Assembly (NCBI GenBank): GCA_034401135.1 | Contig: JAWZSP010000006.1 | Span: 3,410,001-3,474,000, forward strand | Reading direction: 5' to 3' | DNA from: Volutella citrinella | Lineage: Eukaryota > Ascomycota > Sordariomycetes > Hypocreales > Nectriaceae | DNA length: 64,000 bases | Part shown: positions 47,076-60,300 of the stretch, one piece after another | Numbering within the stretch: position 1 is the first letter of the stretch | How the letters are laid out: the number at the start of each line of letters is the position of its first letter | Program-made: the position numbers and the translations under genes | Notes under the pieces: model-generated | Told to the model about the DNA's origin: nothing | The model's input: the letters and a program-made list of their open reading frames with translations, nothing else | The model's database searches: none

Positions 47076-47767
47076 CCGTAGCAGGCGACGATACGGTTCG
47101 CGCTTGACAACAACTTGGTGGTAATAGGGAACTCAAAGGGGGGATGGCACTTAGGGTGGACGGGAGCTGATGAATGAGATATGTATTCGCAACTTGCCAC
47201 ACAGAAGACCGTGTTCTCGTTGCAGCATGTAACTTTTTGTACGTAATTATGTACGTGTCATCTCTTGAGATGAATAGAGCCGCCTGGCTCGATCGAGGCA
47301 CGAGACATGAGAGTTGCCTCACGCCCGCAAGGATATCATTTCCCCCTGGACCACATGTAGGTCTGTTCTTCCACCTGGTACCTGTCCAATTCCCCCATTC
47401 CCATTCTATAGTAAGAAACGAAACAAAGCCCCCCGTGCCGGGAAAAAAAAATTGTTCACTAACCCAAAATGTCGCTGTTCAACTCCGGGCTGTGCTCGCT
47501 GTTGATGATCATGTCCGTCAAATGCAGAAAAGTAAGTAACCTGCTCCCTCGCCATGTGATATTAAATGGTATTAGAGTTGCGCTCAGGGCAGTAGCCTCA
47601 GCGTTGTGAGTAAGTGCCGTTGGTCGACGGTGAAGAATTATGAGAATTGATGACCATGGCGGGAGGTATCGGGAGTCACATATATGTTGGATGATAATGA
47701 TTGTGTCGGAAAAGGGAAAATCGCGTAGGCGATCCAAAGACTTGAGCAACCAAAGCTGCGGTCAGGT
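47076..47767. other. Intergenic region
   Basis: Probably the 3' region of the GPI-protein gene on the minus strand. It contains a short A-run near 47443-47451. No gene is seen. Confidence 0.45.
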
Positions 47768-48872
47768 TCACAAGACGGCATTCACAACGAGGCCGCCCAG
47801 CACGGCGACAACCATGCTCGGCCATGAAGGGAACATGATGCTGCCAGGGGAGGCGGCCTTTGCCTCGCTGAGGGTGCCGTTGACGAAATCTATTCCGCAA
47901 ATGGCGTTGACTTGGCGGGCGGCGGCCTCGTATGTCCCGGCGATGAGCTGAGACCGATCGGATGTTGCAGCATGGAAAATGCTCATGGTTTCCTGGATAC
48001 ACCAATCGCATGAGGGGCTTGTACTGGCAGGTAGTGAGAGATTAAATGGGAGGGTGTAGAAGTAGGCGTTGGAAGAGGCGGAAACGTTGGCAACAGCGCT
48101 GGCGTAGCAATACATGTCGTCGGAGGGGTTTTGAAGACATGTTGCCTGGTAGATCATCTGGTAGGCCTTCATGCCTTGTAGAACCTGCGAGACAGCTCTG
48201 TCGCCATTATCGACTTCGCTGCCGCAGTTCTTGGTCTGTGTCAGATTCTTGGCAGCTGCGTTGAAGAAATCAGCACAGTAGGTGACGTTGGCGTCGCATG
48301 TGGCATCGAGAACTCGGACGATGCTGAGCAGCTGCTTTTGAGCCTTCCAGAAATCGCGAGATGTCTGCGCAGGAGATTAGCAAACGGAGTATTCTTGTGC
48401 TGTTGGCACAATCACTAACCTGCATCATGAGCGACAGAGGGTAGCATTGCTCATATGAAGGATCCTTGAAGATGCTGTCGAGGAAGTTGGGACAGTTGCT
48501 GCCCGGGGAGGCTTTGAGATCACCCTTCCAGTCACCGTCGAAGGCTTCAGGCAGTGGCGAGGAGCTCACAGGAGCGGTCTCGGTAGCCTTGACAACGGAG
48601 AGTGTCATGGTGGTCAACGCCTTGCCATCATCATTCTTGAGTGCCTTGGTATCCGCCTTGTCGTCGGCTCGCTTCCGCAGTTCATGTGTCTCTGGGACCG
48701 CTGTAGGTGCTGGACCGTCGAATCCGGCAATTGAGCGATCGGCATGGTTTAGTGTCTCAGACTGGGCGTGGACTGCGGAGGCGAGACACGCGAGGAGGAG
48801 ACAGAATATGGCGAATCGTGAGGGCAGCTGCACCGCTCGTGCGAGCCGCGCGCGATCAATCGATGAGGCCAT
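47768..48872 (-). CDS. Secreted, probably GPI-anchored Cys-rich protein
   Basis: Two exons: 48872-48420 and 48364-47768. The donor is GTTAGT, the branch CTAAT and the acceptor CAG; the join reads LSLMMQTSRDFWKAQKQLL and gives 349 residues. An N-terminal hydrophobic signal (FAIFCLLLACLASAVHA, about 20-36) leads to secretion. A linker with possible KR processing (LRKRADDK) precedes the domain at about 125-315. Its paired cysteines are in segments such as NCPNFLDSIF, QCYPLSLMMQ, LDATCDANVTYCADFF, YQATCLQNPSDDMYCYAS and SCDWCIQETMSIF. This pattern matches what I recall as fungal DUF7729. Several N-x-S/T sites are present. The C-terminus ends in a hydrophobic tail (MVVAVLGGLVVNAVL) after small residues, typical of GPI attachment. 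A cell-surface role is inferred; no activity is known to me. Confidence 0.88.
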
Positions 48873-51800
48873 GCTGATGGATGGTGTTGGGAGAGGGTTC
48901 TGGACGAATGTCGATTGTGCACAATATTGAGCTGGGCGCCGTCGGAAAAGCCCTTCTGCTGCAGCCAGGGCTTTTAGGCGTTGCGTTGAGTGCGCCGGTA
49001 TTGCCGTTTGTTTCACTTTGATGGAGACTTGATGAATCAGAGGGTCGTGGTTGGCTGTGGAGATGACAATGCTAGAGAAGTAGCCAAAGCGATGAGGAAT
49101 TCGCCAAGAGACGTGTTGCACTAATCAATTGGAAACGACCATGAGCTTGAATCCGAATGACTATCAGGTTCACTTGTCGAGATCCCAGAGTGCGCACGAG
49201 GAGACGGTGGCAACAACACGCTGGAATCTGGACGTTTTTGGTCGCTTCTGGTGTCCGTGTGTCGGAAGGCCGTCGTCGCCTGGTATGAACTGAGCCGGTA
49301 GTTTGGTGGGAGAATAGCGGCGAGCACGAGTCGAGAAGCTCAAGACAGCACTGATGGAGAGGTGTGCGAAGAGACAGAGCTGAGCGACTCAAAGATGGCC
49401 AGGGTCAGGGAGACGAGTGAGTGTGAGGTAGTTGGGCGTGGTTGAGCTGGAAAGCGAGAGACTATGGGTCAGTGAAAGGAGAGGCTGTTGTCGTCGAAGT
49501 CGAGACCGAGGTCGATTCCACGCAGAGAAGATGGCTGATATACTCTGGCGTCGTGGACAAGGCTGGGTGATCGACAGCGGCTCTGGAGCTCTGACAACGG
49601 GGCGGACGTCTTAAGGAGCAACGATGGGCGCCGCCAGAAGAAGAGGAGGAGGAGGGGAGAAGGAGGCAAAATAGCGTTGGAATCCCACGGCGCCAGGACG
49701 GGATTGGGGACGGGCTACGGCGGAAGAGGAGGCCACCCGGACTGGACGGCGATGAGCCATGGCGAGGACCAGCACACAGACTTGCACTAGGACGACCGAC
49801 GACGGGGCCGGCTGGCGACAGGGCAAGGAGGGCAAGGAGGGCAGGCGCTGCCAGGCAGGGACTGGACAGGATTGGGGACCGGGCCCCAGCAAGGAAAGCA
49901 CGGGGGGTCCGCCCATGGCAGCTCGGACAGGGGTGCCGGCTTCCTTGAGCGATGCCATTGATCGGATGGCGACGAGGATGGGTGGTTGCCGGGGATTGGG
50001 TTGGTGACGGCCATTGAAGGAATCAAATTGGCCCCAGTTTTTGGCAAGTCGTAGCAGCCACGAGCCGGGGGCAGCATTGTTCGGCTGGCTTGGGATGTGT
50101 GGGTGCTTGCAGTAGCGTACTGGTTTATTGACTGGGGCTCCTCTCGAGGTGCAACCCCACTAGGTCCGGGGCCCACTAAGTGGCATAATTACAGTTGGGC
50201 GCAGGGCTGGGCGGCGACTAGGCCGGCGCCACGGCAAAGGGAATTTCTGTATTGGCTTCTGCGTCTTTTGAGAGCTGATGAACTGGCTGCCATTTCCCCG
50301 ATGAGCAGATTGGATGCAGCGCCACGGTGGCATCGGATGACAGCTAGCCGGATTCATCATGGCAAGTGACTAATTTAGGACAAGACACAGAGCCAAATCG
50401 TGAGGGGACGCGGCAATAACGTGAGTTGATTGATTGATTACTGCAGATGTACGGGCCCTGGTCGTCGAATGGGCTGCAGACTACATTAGTTTTCGGATTA
50501 TTGCTGACATGCGGCGATTGAGTTTGCCCAAACTGGGCGCTGACATCCATCTGCTTCGGTCGACACTTGAAGATTCTTTCATCCCATCCTCACGCAAGTT
50601 GGTGATGCCGTTGTTTCACGATTGCGGCCACGGTTCCTTTTTTTTATCCTTCGGGTGCTGCTTTGCCCGGCGCGGGTGAGCATCCTTCGTTCCACGGTGG
50701 CTTCCACTGTGAAACACCTTGCTCGGCGAGTCCAGCCTGCGAGCGGTTGCCCGACATTGTTTTGCATTTTGCACGCTCAAAGGCTCGAGCCGTCCCCACG
50801 TTGCGAACAATCGACGGGCCACATCGGATGATTGTGTGCAGGGTCGAGGCCAGGAGTTGGGGGGGCGCTCCCCGGACGCTCAGTGATCACTGGTCAGTCC
50901 CTGTATCGTACATACGGGTGTGATGATGGCATTGGCCAGGGTTCTTGCCAGGCACAAGGAGGCCCTTCCTTGCAAGTTTGCAAAAACCCTGTAGTTAAGT
51001 CAGCGAGTTGTTTATGTTTTGTGCGCTCTCAGTCGATGGATTGCGGCATGCATGCAGGGGCCGTTTGCGGCGGTCGGTGCGTCGTGGGCCTGGGCCGCCC
51101 GGGTTGTGCATTGCATCAAGCAACGGCTTCTTGGAGGATGTAGGGCTAGAGAGGGGAAGGAAGGATGAGTGGACCAGCGTGGTGTTTTGTTTCCTGAAGA
51201 GCGAGCGAGCGAGCTCACAGGTTCTTTCGTATGCCGGCCTCACTGACGAGCTGTTCCGTTTTAGCAATCACCTTGTGCAATACTACGTACATGTCCATTT
51301 TGTGCCTGGATCAGGTCATCGACATGACATATGCTCTAGCAAGTGGAATTGGACAATGCTCTCTGACAGGTTGATGCACTCGAAATCACGGAGTGGGGGG
51401 GCTTGAACGTGTTCTACGTAGAAGATACCGGCCAGGACAGCAGTATGGATGATTACCATTGCATCGGAGGAAGGCCGTCGATGCATCCTCCCGCCCACCC
51501 GTTATGGTTGGCTGCGGCGTTTCTACAGCGGCACCACCACCCAAAGTCCCAAAGCGGCAACACGAAATTTCGCTTACTGCAGAACCACCTCAAAACGACC
51601 GTCGATGCCGCCAGTTGGGTCGTCCATTGGCCACGGATAAGAGACGCCCTGTAATTGCTCAACGCCTGCCAAGTCAATAGCATCCATCACCAACCCAAAA
51701 ATCGCCAGTCGTGTGTGCCGGGGGAGCCGTCACAGCACCCAGAGTCGCAGTGGGCTGAGTCGTCACAGCACTAGAGTTACAGTGGTGAGAGTGCCTTCGG

Positions 51801-53252
51801 TGCCTCAGCTCACTGCACCGGCCTACCGCTCGCCCAGCCCAGCCCGGCCACGCGTCGTCTCCGGTGGGAGTGTTTAGTTCAGTTCCGTCAACGGCAGTCG
51901 GGCAACCAATTGACCAGGCCATCGTCAGGCATGGCCCACAGTCGGAGCTTCCCAGTCTCTGGCTCCAAACGTACGAGAAACAACGGACTCATGCAAACGT
52001 GGGAGTCCGATGGCTTACAGAAACTCGGCGTCGTTCCTACGGATTCCAGCCATTCCTACAAGCTGCTGCTTCCAGTAATTGATTGCTAGTAGTACACGCT
52101 ACGCGTCTTTGATTGCTGCTGACACGCTGCAGTCATGCCCCTGACCCATGATGGATTTGCTGATCAATGATAACCGCCTCTGGCTAGCTCCATCACCCAC
52201 CCAATTTGCATCGCCCCCGGTGGATACCCCGACGCTCAGCCAATGACCACCTCGGTGCCCCTGCCAAGACAGAAGCCAGCTGTAAGCTCCCACGCTGGAT
52301 CGGGACCACAACGAGAATCGCACTTGTGCCCTCATCCACCCCGTCACATGGCCGAGGGGTACTCACAAGCCACACCGTTGTCCAACCGTCCAACCTCTCG
52401 CGGCGCTGTCATACCACGCACCGCGTAGCAATTGCGACACGGCAACGGCGGCAAGTAAACCAACAAGGGCCGCGATGCTGCAGCCATGAAACTTGCGAAA
52501 CGGGCGCCGTATGAGGAGCACAACTTGACGTTGTGGGATTAGACAACCACTGAAGTAGAGAAACTCTTTCCCAATCTTAGCCTGCCTTCTCGCACATGCG
52601 GACGCCAAGACGCCGAATGCCCGCATGTCAAAGTCGTGCCGCACAGACAGCCAACGATCGTCTCTTCCGGAGCCATCTTGCAGCCCAATCCTGCACATCA
52701 TCGACGGCTGTCTTGCGGTTCCACTATCCCCAGACGATCGCCATCGAGCTGAACCAACGTTGCTGATCACTGCCTTGGTAGACATGTCTGTCGCGGTCTG
52801 CCATGTGGCTATATCATCATGCCGATCACCATGTGTCATCCAGCACATGCATTCCCACCATCGCTGCTCGCCGCGCTCTATTCTTGGAACTGCCTTGAAT
52901 TGACAAGATAATGGGCTCGGCTTTGCCTTGTAGATCAACTATGGCACAAGTAGCAATTCAAAATCTTGCCAGAATCATATCTTGGAGATTAATATTTCAT
53001 ACATGTGAGTGGTATCTGAAAAACAAAAGGAAAAATGCCGAGGCTGTACAATTACATGATACCACGTCGGCGGTTCATCGCCTCTTGTCGAGAGCGGGAT
53101 GCTTTATATCCTTCCAAAACGCCAGTAGCTATGTCAAATCAGTCGCAATATGTTGCAAATATCCACCTTGCAATCCCAAATTTGTCTTTGTGCTCCATAA
53201 TGCACGTCTATCCGTAGTATCACTGCTCCGTCGGTTGCCCAAGCACCTCCTT
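48873..53252. other. Non-coding stretch, about 4.4 kb
   Basis: This lies between the GPI-protein promoter and the 3' end of the ABC transporter. Frames here are short and without domains. Near 49825-49845 a GGGCAAGGA repeat occurs. I see no RNA gene. Confidence 0.5.
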
Positions 53253-56200
53253 TTATCGTTGTTTCTCCAGGCTTTGGAGATTCACAAGCTCCGCATATCG
53301 TCCATTCTTCTTCATCAGCTCCGAGTGTGTGCCCTGCTCCACAACGACACCTTGGTCGAACACATAAATCACATCGGCCTTCTGGATCGTGCTCAGCCGA
53401 TGCGCAACAGCGATCGTGGTTCGGCCCTTGGCTGCCTTGTCCAGGGCGGCCTGGACTACATGCTCCGACTGAGAGTCCAGGGCAGAAGTTGCCTCATCTA
53501 GGAGCAAAACCTTGGGGTCGCGAATCAGAGCTCGGGCAATCGCAATTCGCTGCTTCTGTCCGCCAGACAGAAGCGCACCCTTGCTGCCCACAACCGTGTT
53601 GAAGCCTTCGGGAAGGGACACAATGAAGTCGTAGATGTTGGCTTCGCGACAAGCAAACTCCACGGCCTCGTCAGACACATTCTCATCTGGAGTGCCGAGC
53701 AAGATGTTTTCCTTGATGGTACCCTGGTACAATGTCGGCTCCTGGCTGACCAGAGCGATGTGAGATCGATAGTCATTGATGTTGAGCTTGCTGATTTCCT
53801 TGTTATCAATAAACACGCCGCCCGCCAGTGGATCATAGAATCGTTCGAGCAGTGCAATCGTGGTACTCTTGCCACACCCGGATGCTCCAACCAAGGCAAC
53901 ATACTGTCCAGGGCGGACAATCAGATTCAGGCCGCGAAGGACGGGCTGCTCCGGTCGGGTGGGGTAGCGAAAGTGCACATCCCGGAATTCGATGGTACCG
54001 TCAATCTGCTCGAGACGCTCTCCTGAATCAGACCAGGTATCGACGATAGGCTGGCGATCAAAGAGCTTCTTCATTTCCGAGGCAGCCTGATGCGCCTTTC
54101 CCATATCGGGCGCAAAGGAGAAGATAGTACCCGCAGATTGAGCACCGAAGATGATGGCCATGAAGCAGAGGAAGAACTGGAACATGCCGTACTCGAACTT
54201 GGCGATGAGAGTGCCGCCGTACCAGAATCCCAGAGCAAAACAGGCGAAGAGGAGCGACTGAGAGGCCGCGTACAGCGCACTCGACTTCAAAATCGAGAAC
54301 AGACTACGCCTCTGTTGCTCGACGAGAGAGTCCTTGTACTGTTGCAGGACATCATGCTCCCGGGTCAATGCAGCAACGGTGCGGATAGCTGAGATGGCCT
54401 CGGACGCATAGGTGGCCGACGAGTCATAAGCCGCCTTCGATCGACGTTGAAAGTGAGACAGCATATAAAAGCGCAGGAATCCACAGGCAAGGAGCACAGG
54501 AATGGTTGCTGTACACACAAGCGACAGCTTCCATCCGATGGCCAAGGACATGGCGAGTGCCGAAACAAGGGTTGTGACAACCATGAGAAGTGTTCCGAGG
54601 GTTACACCACTCAGGCCGGCGACATGAGTGGTTTCGGTTGACAGAAAAGACGTGAGGGCACCAGAGGTATTCTCGTCCCGGTCGAAGAAGGCGACGTCCT
54701 GACGAAGCATCGTGCGGAAGGCACGGTCACGGGCGCGATGAACCAGGCGTTCCGAGCACTTCGCAAAGATCAATCCCTGGATGGTAAAGGCGAGGAATTG
54801 CACGATTGCCAACATCAGGTACATGGCGCTCCAGAAATCGGAATCCTTCTTGATTTGGGCCTTGTTCTGGTCAGTCACTGGCACTGACAACGTGACAATT
54901 TCCTTGGCAAAGAACACTGCACAGACGTTAGATCTCGCTAGGAACACTTCGTGATTGAAGACTTTACTTACCAGCCTGTGTTGGATTTCCACCACCGCAG
55001 ATTGCGGAGAAGAAGAGGCCGATCAACATCAGTTTCCACTCGCTGGCATTGAAGGCTGCAATCAGTTTGATCAGCGTCCAGAGGCTGTACTTCTCCTCTG
55101 CCGCATCTTGTTTGCGGCCCTGGAGGGCGACGCTAGATGCAGACTTGGAGGTGGTCAATCGAGTCATCTTGCCGGCAAGGTCATCGTTGGAGTCATCAAG
55201 CTCTCTGCCCTTGGCAGTGGACATCTTGCGGATCAGGTTTTCGTTTTCCTCTTCGTCAAGAGCTGCTTGTTCCTCTGCCGTCAATTGTTCGGCCGCTTCG
55301 ATATTCTGGGCAGACACCAGGTTGAAGTATGCGCCCTCCTTCTCGAGCAGTTCATTGTGTGTGCCTTGCTCTACGATGCGTCCCTGGGACATGACAACAA
55401 TGTTGTGGGCATCCTTGATGGTCGACAGACGGTGGGCGATGGTGATAGTGGTGCGGCCTTCCGCGGCATTCTCGAGTGCGGCCTGGACAACACCTTCGGA
55501 TTTGGTATCGAGGGCCGACGTGGCCTCATCGAGGAGAAGAACTAGAGTGTGTTAGAACCGAATCACTTTTCGTTTCTTCCACAACAAATTAAACTTACTC
55601 TTGGGGTCCGACACGACAGCCCGAGCGATGGCGATACGTTGCTTCTGGCCTCCAGAGAGGAGGAAACCTCGCTCACCGACATGTGTCTCGTAACCATCAG
55701 GAAGAGCAGAGATGAAATCATGGGCATTGGCCTTCTTGGCAGCCTCAATGACCAGCTCTTTCTGCTTCTCCTCGTTGTTGGATTCGTAAGGTGTGCCAAC
55801 AAGACCGTAGCGGATATTATGGTAGATGGTAGTGGCAAAAAGCGTGGGCTCTTGGCTCACAAGCGCCATTTGCTGACGAAGCCACCTCAGGTTCAGCTTG
55901 GAAACATCGTGGCCGTCAAGATAGACAGATCCCTCGACGGGGTCATAGAATCGCTCCACAAGTCCGACAATGGTGCTCTTGCCAGAGCCCGAGGCTCCAA
56001 CCAGCGCCGTCGTTTTGCCGGCGGGGATTTCCAGGTCGACGCCGTCCATGACCACAACCTCGGGGCGGGAGGGATAGATATGCTTAATGTTAGACAGGCG
56101 AATGTGGCCCTCGATCTTCTCAATCTTCTCGCCATCCTCGGTGGTCGGGTCCAGAGGTGAAACGCGGTCGATTGTGTTGAAAATCTTGGCGGCAGCAGCA

Positions 56201-57390
56201 ACAGCATTGGTAAAGGCCTGCATGTTGGGGGCAACGTTACCCAAGTTGAAGGCGCCAATCATGACAGCCATGAGGATGGTAAGAATGTTGGACAAGGCGG
56301 TTTCACCGTTCACCAGAAACTGGCTTCCCTGCCAAAATGCCAATCCGTAGTTGAGGTAGAGGATAAGCATCATGCCAGCAACCATGCAGGAGATAGCTCC
56401 CTTCACCCGGAATCCAAAGTACTCTGCCCGCCCAAGGTGAGCGTCGTACTGGCGGGCAAGGCGATCTTGGGTACCAAAAGCGACAGCATTGCGGATAGAG
56501 CTGATGACTTCATCGGCAAGACTACCACCCTGGGCGTAGGCCTCCAGGCTCTGCTTGTTGTACTTGAGAATGAAGGTAGAGCCACCACCCATGTTGATGA
56601 GGAGGGCAACGACGGTGGAGAGCAGAATCAGAGTCAGCTTCCAGTACTTGACGAAGCCAATCACAAAGGCAGAGACAAAGGTCGCGACCGCGGCAAGAGT
56701 CAGCGAGACCTTCTCAGAGATGCCGTCCTGGATGAGGTTGGTGTCGGATGTGATACGCGTGGTGACCTCACCGGCTCCTAGCTTGTCGAAAAAGCCAATG
56801 TTCTGGCGCATGCAGCTCTCGAGGTAATGCTCGCGAATCTTGGCGGTGATGTGTTCACCAGTGTAAATGAAGCCGACGGTGGAGATGTAGACGGTGACGA
56901 ACTCTCCAATGGCAAGGTAGACGAAATACAGTACGAAATGGACAAGCTCATTGTTGAAGTCACTCTCGCTCGTCTTGCCGGTGAAGTAGTTTTGGAAAAT
57001 GCCCTGAAGGTTTCCAAAGACAACGGTCATCAGCGGCAGCGCGGCACCTGCAGCAATAGCGCATATGGCGGAGATGACAATGATGATGATATCATTGCGG
57101 GAAGAATAGCGATAGAGCATTGCAACACCCTGCTTCACCTCAGGGCTCACCACCTGGCGGCGCAGAATCTCCGCCTGGTTTGGGGGAAGGTGCTTATAGG
57201 GGTCATCGTCAGAGTGAGCTGTTGGCGGCGTGATAATCTTAGAGTCGGCCTTTTGAAGATCAATCTTTTCGTCGTCAGCCGGCCTGCCAGGGGCCGCCTG
57301 GTTGATGTCGGCTTCGGTGGTGTCGCCGTGGCTTGAGGAACGGGCCGAGTGGTGGCCGCCGGGGCTTTTCTCCGATGGTTCGGGAGCCAT
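53253..57390 (-). CDS. Full-size ABCB multidrug transporter
   Basis: Three exons: 57390-55599, 55541-54972 and 54916-53253. Donors are GTAAGT (twice) and acceptors TAG and CAG. The joins read [18 protein letters not shown] and [17 protein letters not shown], giving 1341 residues, the usual length of fungal Mdr1/Pmd1 pumps. The layout is TMD-NBD-TMD-NBD. NBD1 has Walker [10 protein letters not shown] (about 463), signature [14 protein letters not shown] (about 577) and Walker [13 protein letters not shown], which the first intron interrupts. NBD2 has GASGCGKST (about 1130), LSGGQKQR (about 1236) and [12 protein letters not shown]. Both sites look catalytically intact. The N-terminal 80 residues are hydrophilic and acidic. 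It exports lipophilic compounds or peptides at the plasma membrane using ATP; the substrate cannot be read. It is close to AfuMdr1/Pmd1 and more distant from Ste6. Confidence 0.95.
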
Positions 57391-60300
57391 TGCGGCAGCA
57401 GTCCAGGATCTGGCCTTTGAATCGTTGGAAATGAAGGGTCCAGTCAGGATTGGAGACTATTGCGACAAGTCGTATGTGAGGTGTTGGTCGGGTGAATGAG
57501 GGAACGTGAATTCGGGAGGGGGGAGGTTCAGGTCGGCATCGAAAGGCGCAAGCTGGTGGTGATGGTCGATGGGCGGGAAAACCAGTTATGAAGCGGCTCT
57601 GACCAACTTTCACGAGGCTGGCTCCTGTGACAGTATTATCTTGATAGGAACACCAGACACAAAAAAAAAATGGTGAGGGACGTTGGGTGGGCAGCTTGAA
57701 ATAAAGAGGCGACACGGCAACGGAGTTCGCTGCATTTGTTCGCCGTCGTACCTTCCATCTTTGCGCAGGCCAGAGCGAGCGACAGCCGAGACCATGCCGC
57801 CCATGCTTGCTCCCGCGCTAGCGTAGGTGGCGCCCCGCTCCCAACGCACTGGTTCTGCAGCCACACCCAGTGTTGGAATTTGGTACGCCCGTTGTGGGCA
57901 AGCCTGCACAGTGTTGCCTCGAGTCAGCGGGCCCAAGATTCGCTGCGTGACGAGTCCACCACAGAGAACTGGGCCTCGCCGTGTGCGACGACATGGCCGT
58001 TGTGTGTGGAGAGGGGTGGCACTAGGGGAGTGTGCTGGAGTTAAGCGCGGCCGAATCCCGCTCGAGACGAAACGACAGTTTAGCTTGTCCGCAGCGCAGC
58101 ATGACGCCCCTTCTCGAGGCAAAGACCCGTTCATCCCCCCCTCATCCGAAGCGAGAAGGCATTCGGATCAATTGGTGAATGCGGCCCGGGAGGGCGGCTC
58201 TGGCGCTGCCAAGTCGACCGTGCTTCTTGCAACCCGGTCGATCCCTTGCTTCTCTAGAGATTCTGGCCGGACGGCAATGCGATTTCGTGCTCGCAGCACA
58301 TGGCAGGCCTGCCCACCTACATCGTAGATGCTAAACATTACCCGATACCCAGGACACCATAACCTGGAACCAGCTGGCACATGGGTCCATCCGTGATCCA
58401 GGCTGTGGCTGTCCAAGCAAGCTGCATGTCTCACAGTCTCGCGCCCTCCCTACGCCGTACCAAGTTAGGCTTTGGATCCCGTCAGAATTTGCCCACGACG
58501 CTGACAGCTGTGGCCCCAGGCAGTTATCGCCATTAAATCCGTCGGGTTCTTGGAGCAACCCGGCACCGACTTGGAAATGAGCCTTTGCTTCGGCCGGGCC
58601 TTGAAACGGGGAACTTTGTTTGGCTGGTGCGGCGGCGTAATCGTAGCCGACACCATGCAACGTGGGGCATAGAATGGATTACTCGTTTGGGCGAACTGAC
58701 CAAGGGGCTGATAAAAGACGAAGCCGTTTGGGCAAGCCAAAATGAATCGGCCCCGCCCGCGCATCCCCGATGACTGAACCCTGTTTTTGGGCCAATGCTT
58801 AAGGCAAACACAATAACAATATGTCTGGTCGCAAATAATTATTACTGTGTACATAGTACAGTACACGCGTTTTGGTGAAGGATTATGAGCCATCTCTCCG
58901 GGTTGTTCGCCTTCAACAGGCGGGTTCGCATTCGTGAAGCATCTTGCCCTCTCCACCTAGCGCCATGAGTCGCACATCGAAATCTGATAATCCCTGCGCA
59001 ACCGAAAAGTCCAATTGCCCCACGACCCCGACATTGCAGCTCTCTATTGTTCTAATTCTATTCCTTCATCGAATGATTGCGACATTTCCTCCACCGCTCC
59101 ACGGTCCGTCGCATCGCTTACTACATATGGTAGATTGACCCCTACAGCTCCAAGATGACATGATCCCACCACCTGCATCCAAGTATGACTCCGATCTTTA
59201 TGACGAAGCGAAGCCCTGCCGCCAGATGCCGGGAGCACCCACCCGTGATGCACTCCGTCGATTGCCTTTCGTGAACCTCAACTCAGGTCACTCGTATTGA
59301 TAAGTCATTTCGCGGCGGCTGCGAGGCCCCAAAGCCATCGTACCTAGAGATCAATGCGATTGGAGGCGCGCGGCCCCGTCTCCACACTAACCGGAACGTC
59401 GGCACCCCGATTAATCCCCTTTTGGTGATGCACCACCGTCGGACCGGGTGAGTCGGTCAACTGAGATCTCCGTGCTCCGATCCCCCGCCCTCCCACCTCC
59501 CCGACAAGCTCACAGTCCCCCGGCGCTAGTCCGCAATCTCCATGAATTGCTACGTGGATACAGTAGCGGTATTCTACAGGCCGCGAATGCAATCTTTCGT
59601 CAGGCGGCGAGTGAGTCAACGCCGATGACGACAATGCCGGCGGCTGCGAGATTTGGGTACGCGCCGTCTCGAGTTTCGCATCTCTGATGCTCCTGCAACC
59701 TGTGCTTTTTCCTAGTATTGGTACGGACGTACTTAGTAACGTGCTCTGCGCTGACTTGTGAAATATTGGCTAAACTTGCGACGGAGAGCCTGTCGCTGGA
59801 GTGGGGACCCGAAACCGAGAACTGAACGCGGAAATTCCTCCCCACTTCGTTTTTAAAGACACCCCTAGGCTTACGGTGCACACTTTCTAAACTACACACT
59901 GTGTCCAGTCATCCCACCCAAAGAATCAAAGGTCAGTCATGTCCTTCAGCCCTACTGCGGATGCATGACCAGCGACAGCCTATTGTGGTGATGGTCCGTC
60001 AGCGCCCATAGGAGAATTGCCTCAAGCTAGGCTACAGCAACGTATTTCTCGGCTGCACTTTGTGACGCGTGATGTCAGCCCAGGTTCCTACTCGACAAGG
60101 ACCAAGAGTGTCCTCGTCTTCTTATTCTGCCCTCGCCGAGTCTTTCCGCGGCATATGGAGACTTTGACTGGTGCTGCAGAAATGTCAGCTACAGGACAAG
60201 CATCACAAATGCTAAGTCGTGACTTGGTCTACTCATCCTGTTAAGGTTCCTCTGCCTTTTATAATAGGCATAAAATAAACAAAGTGCCTGGTACTATACT

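Noticed and set aside
52911..53501. 196-codon plus-strand frame
   Set aside because: Its second half is antisense to the second ATP-binding domain of the ABC transporter, and the first half has no similarity I recognise.
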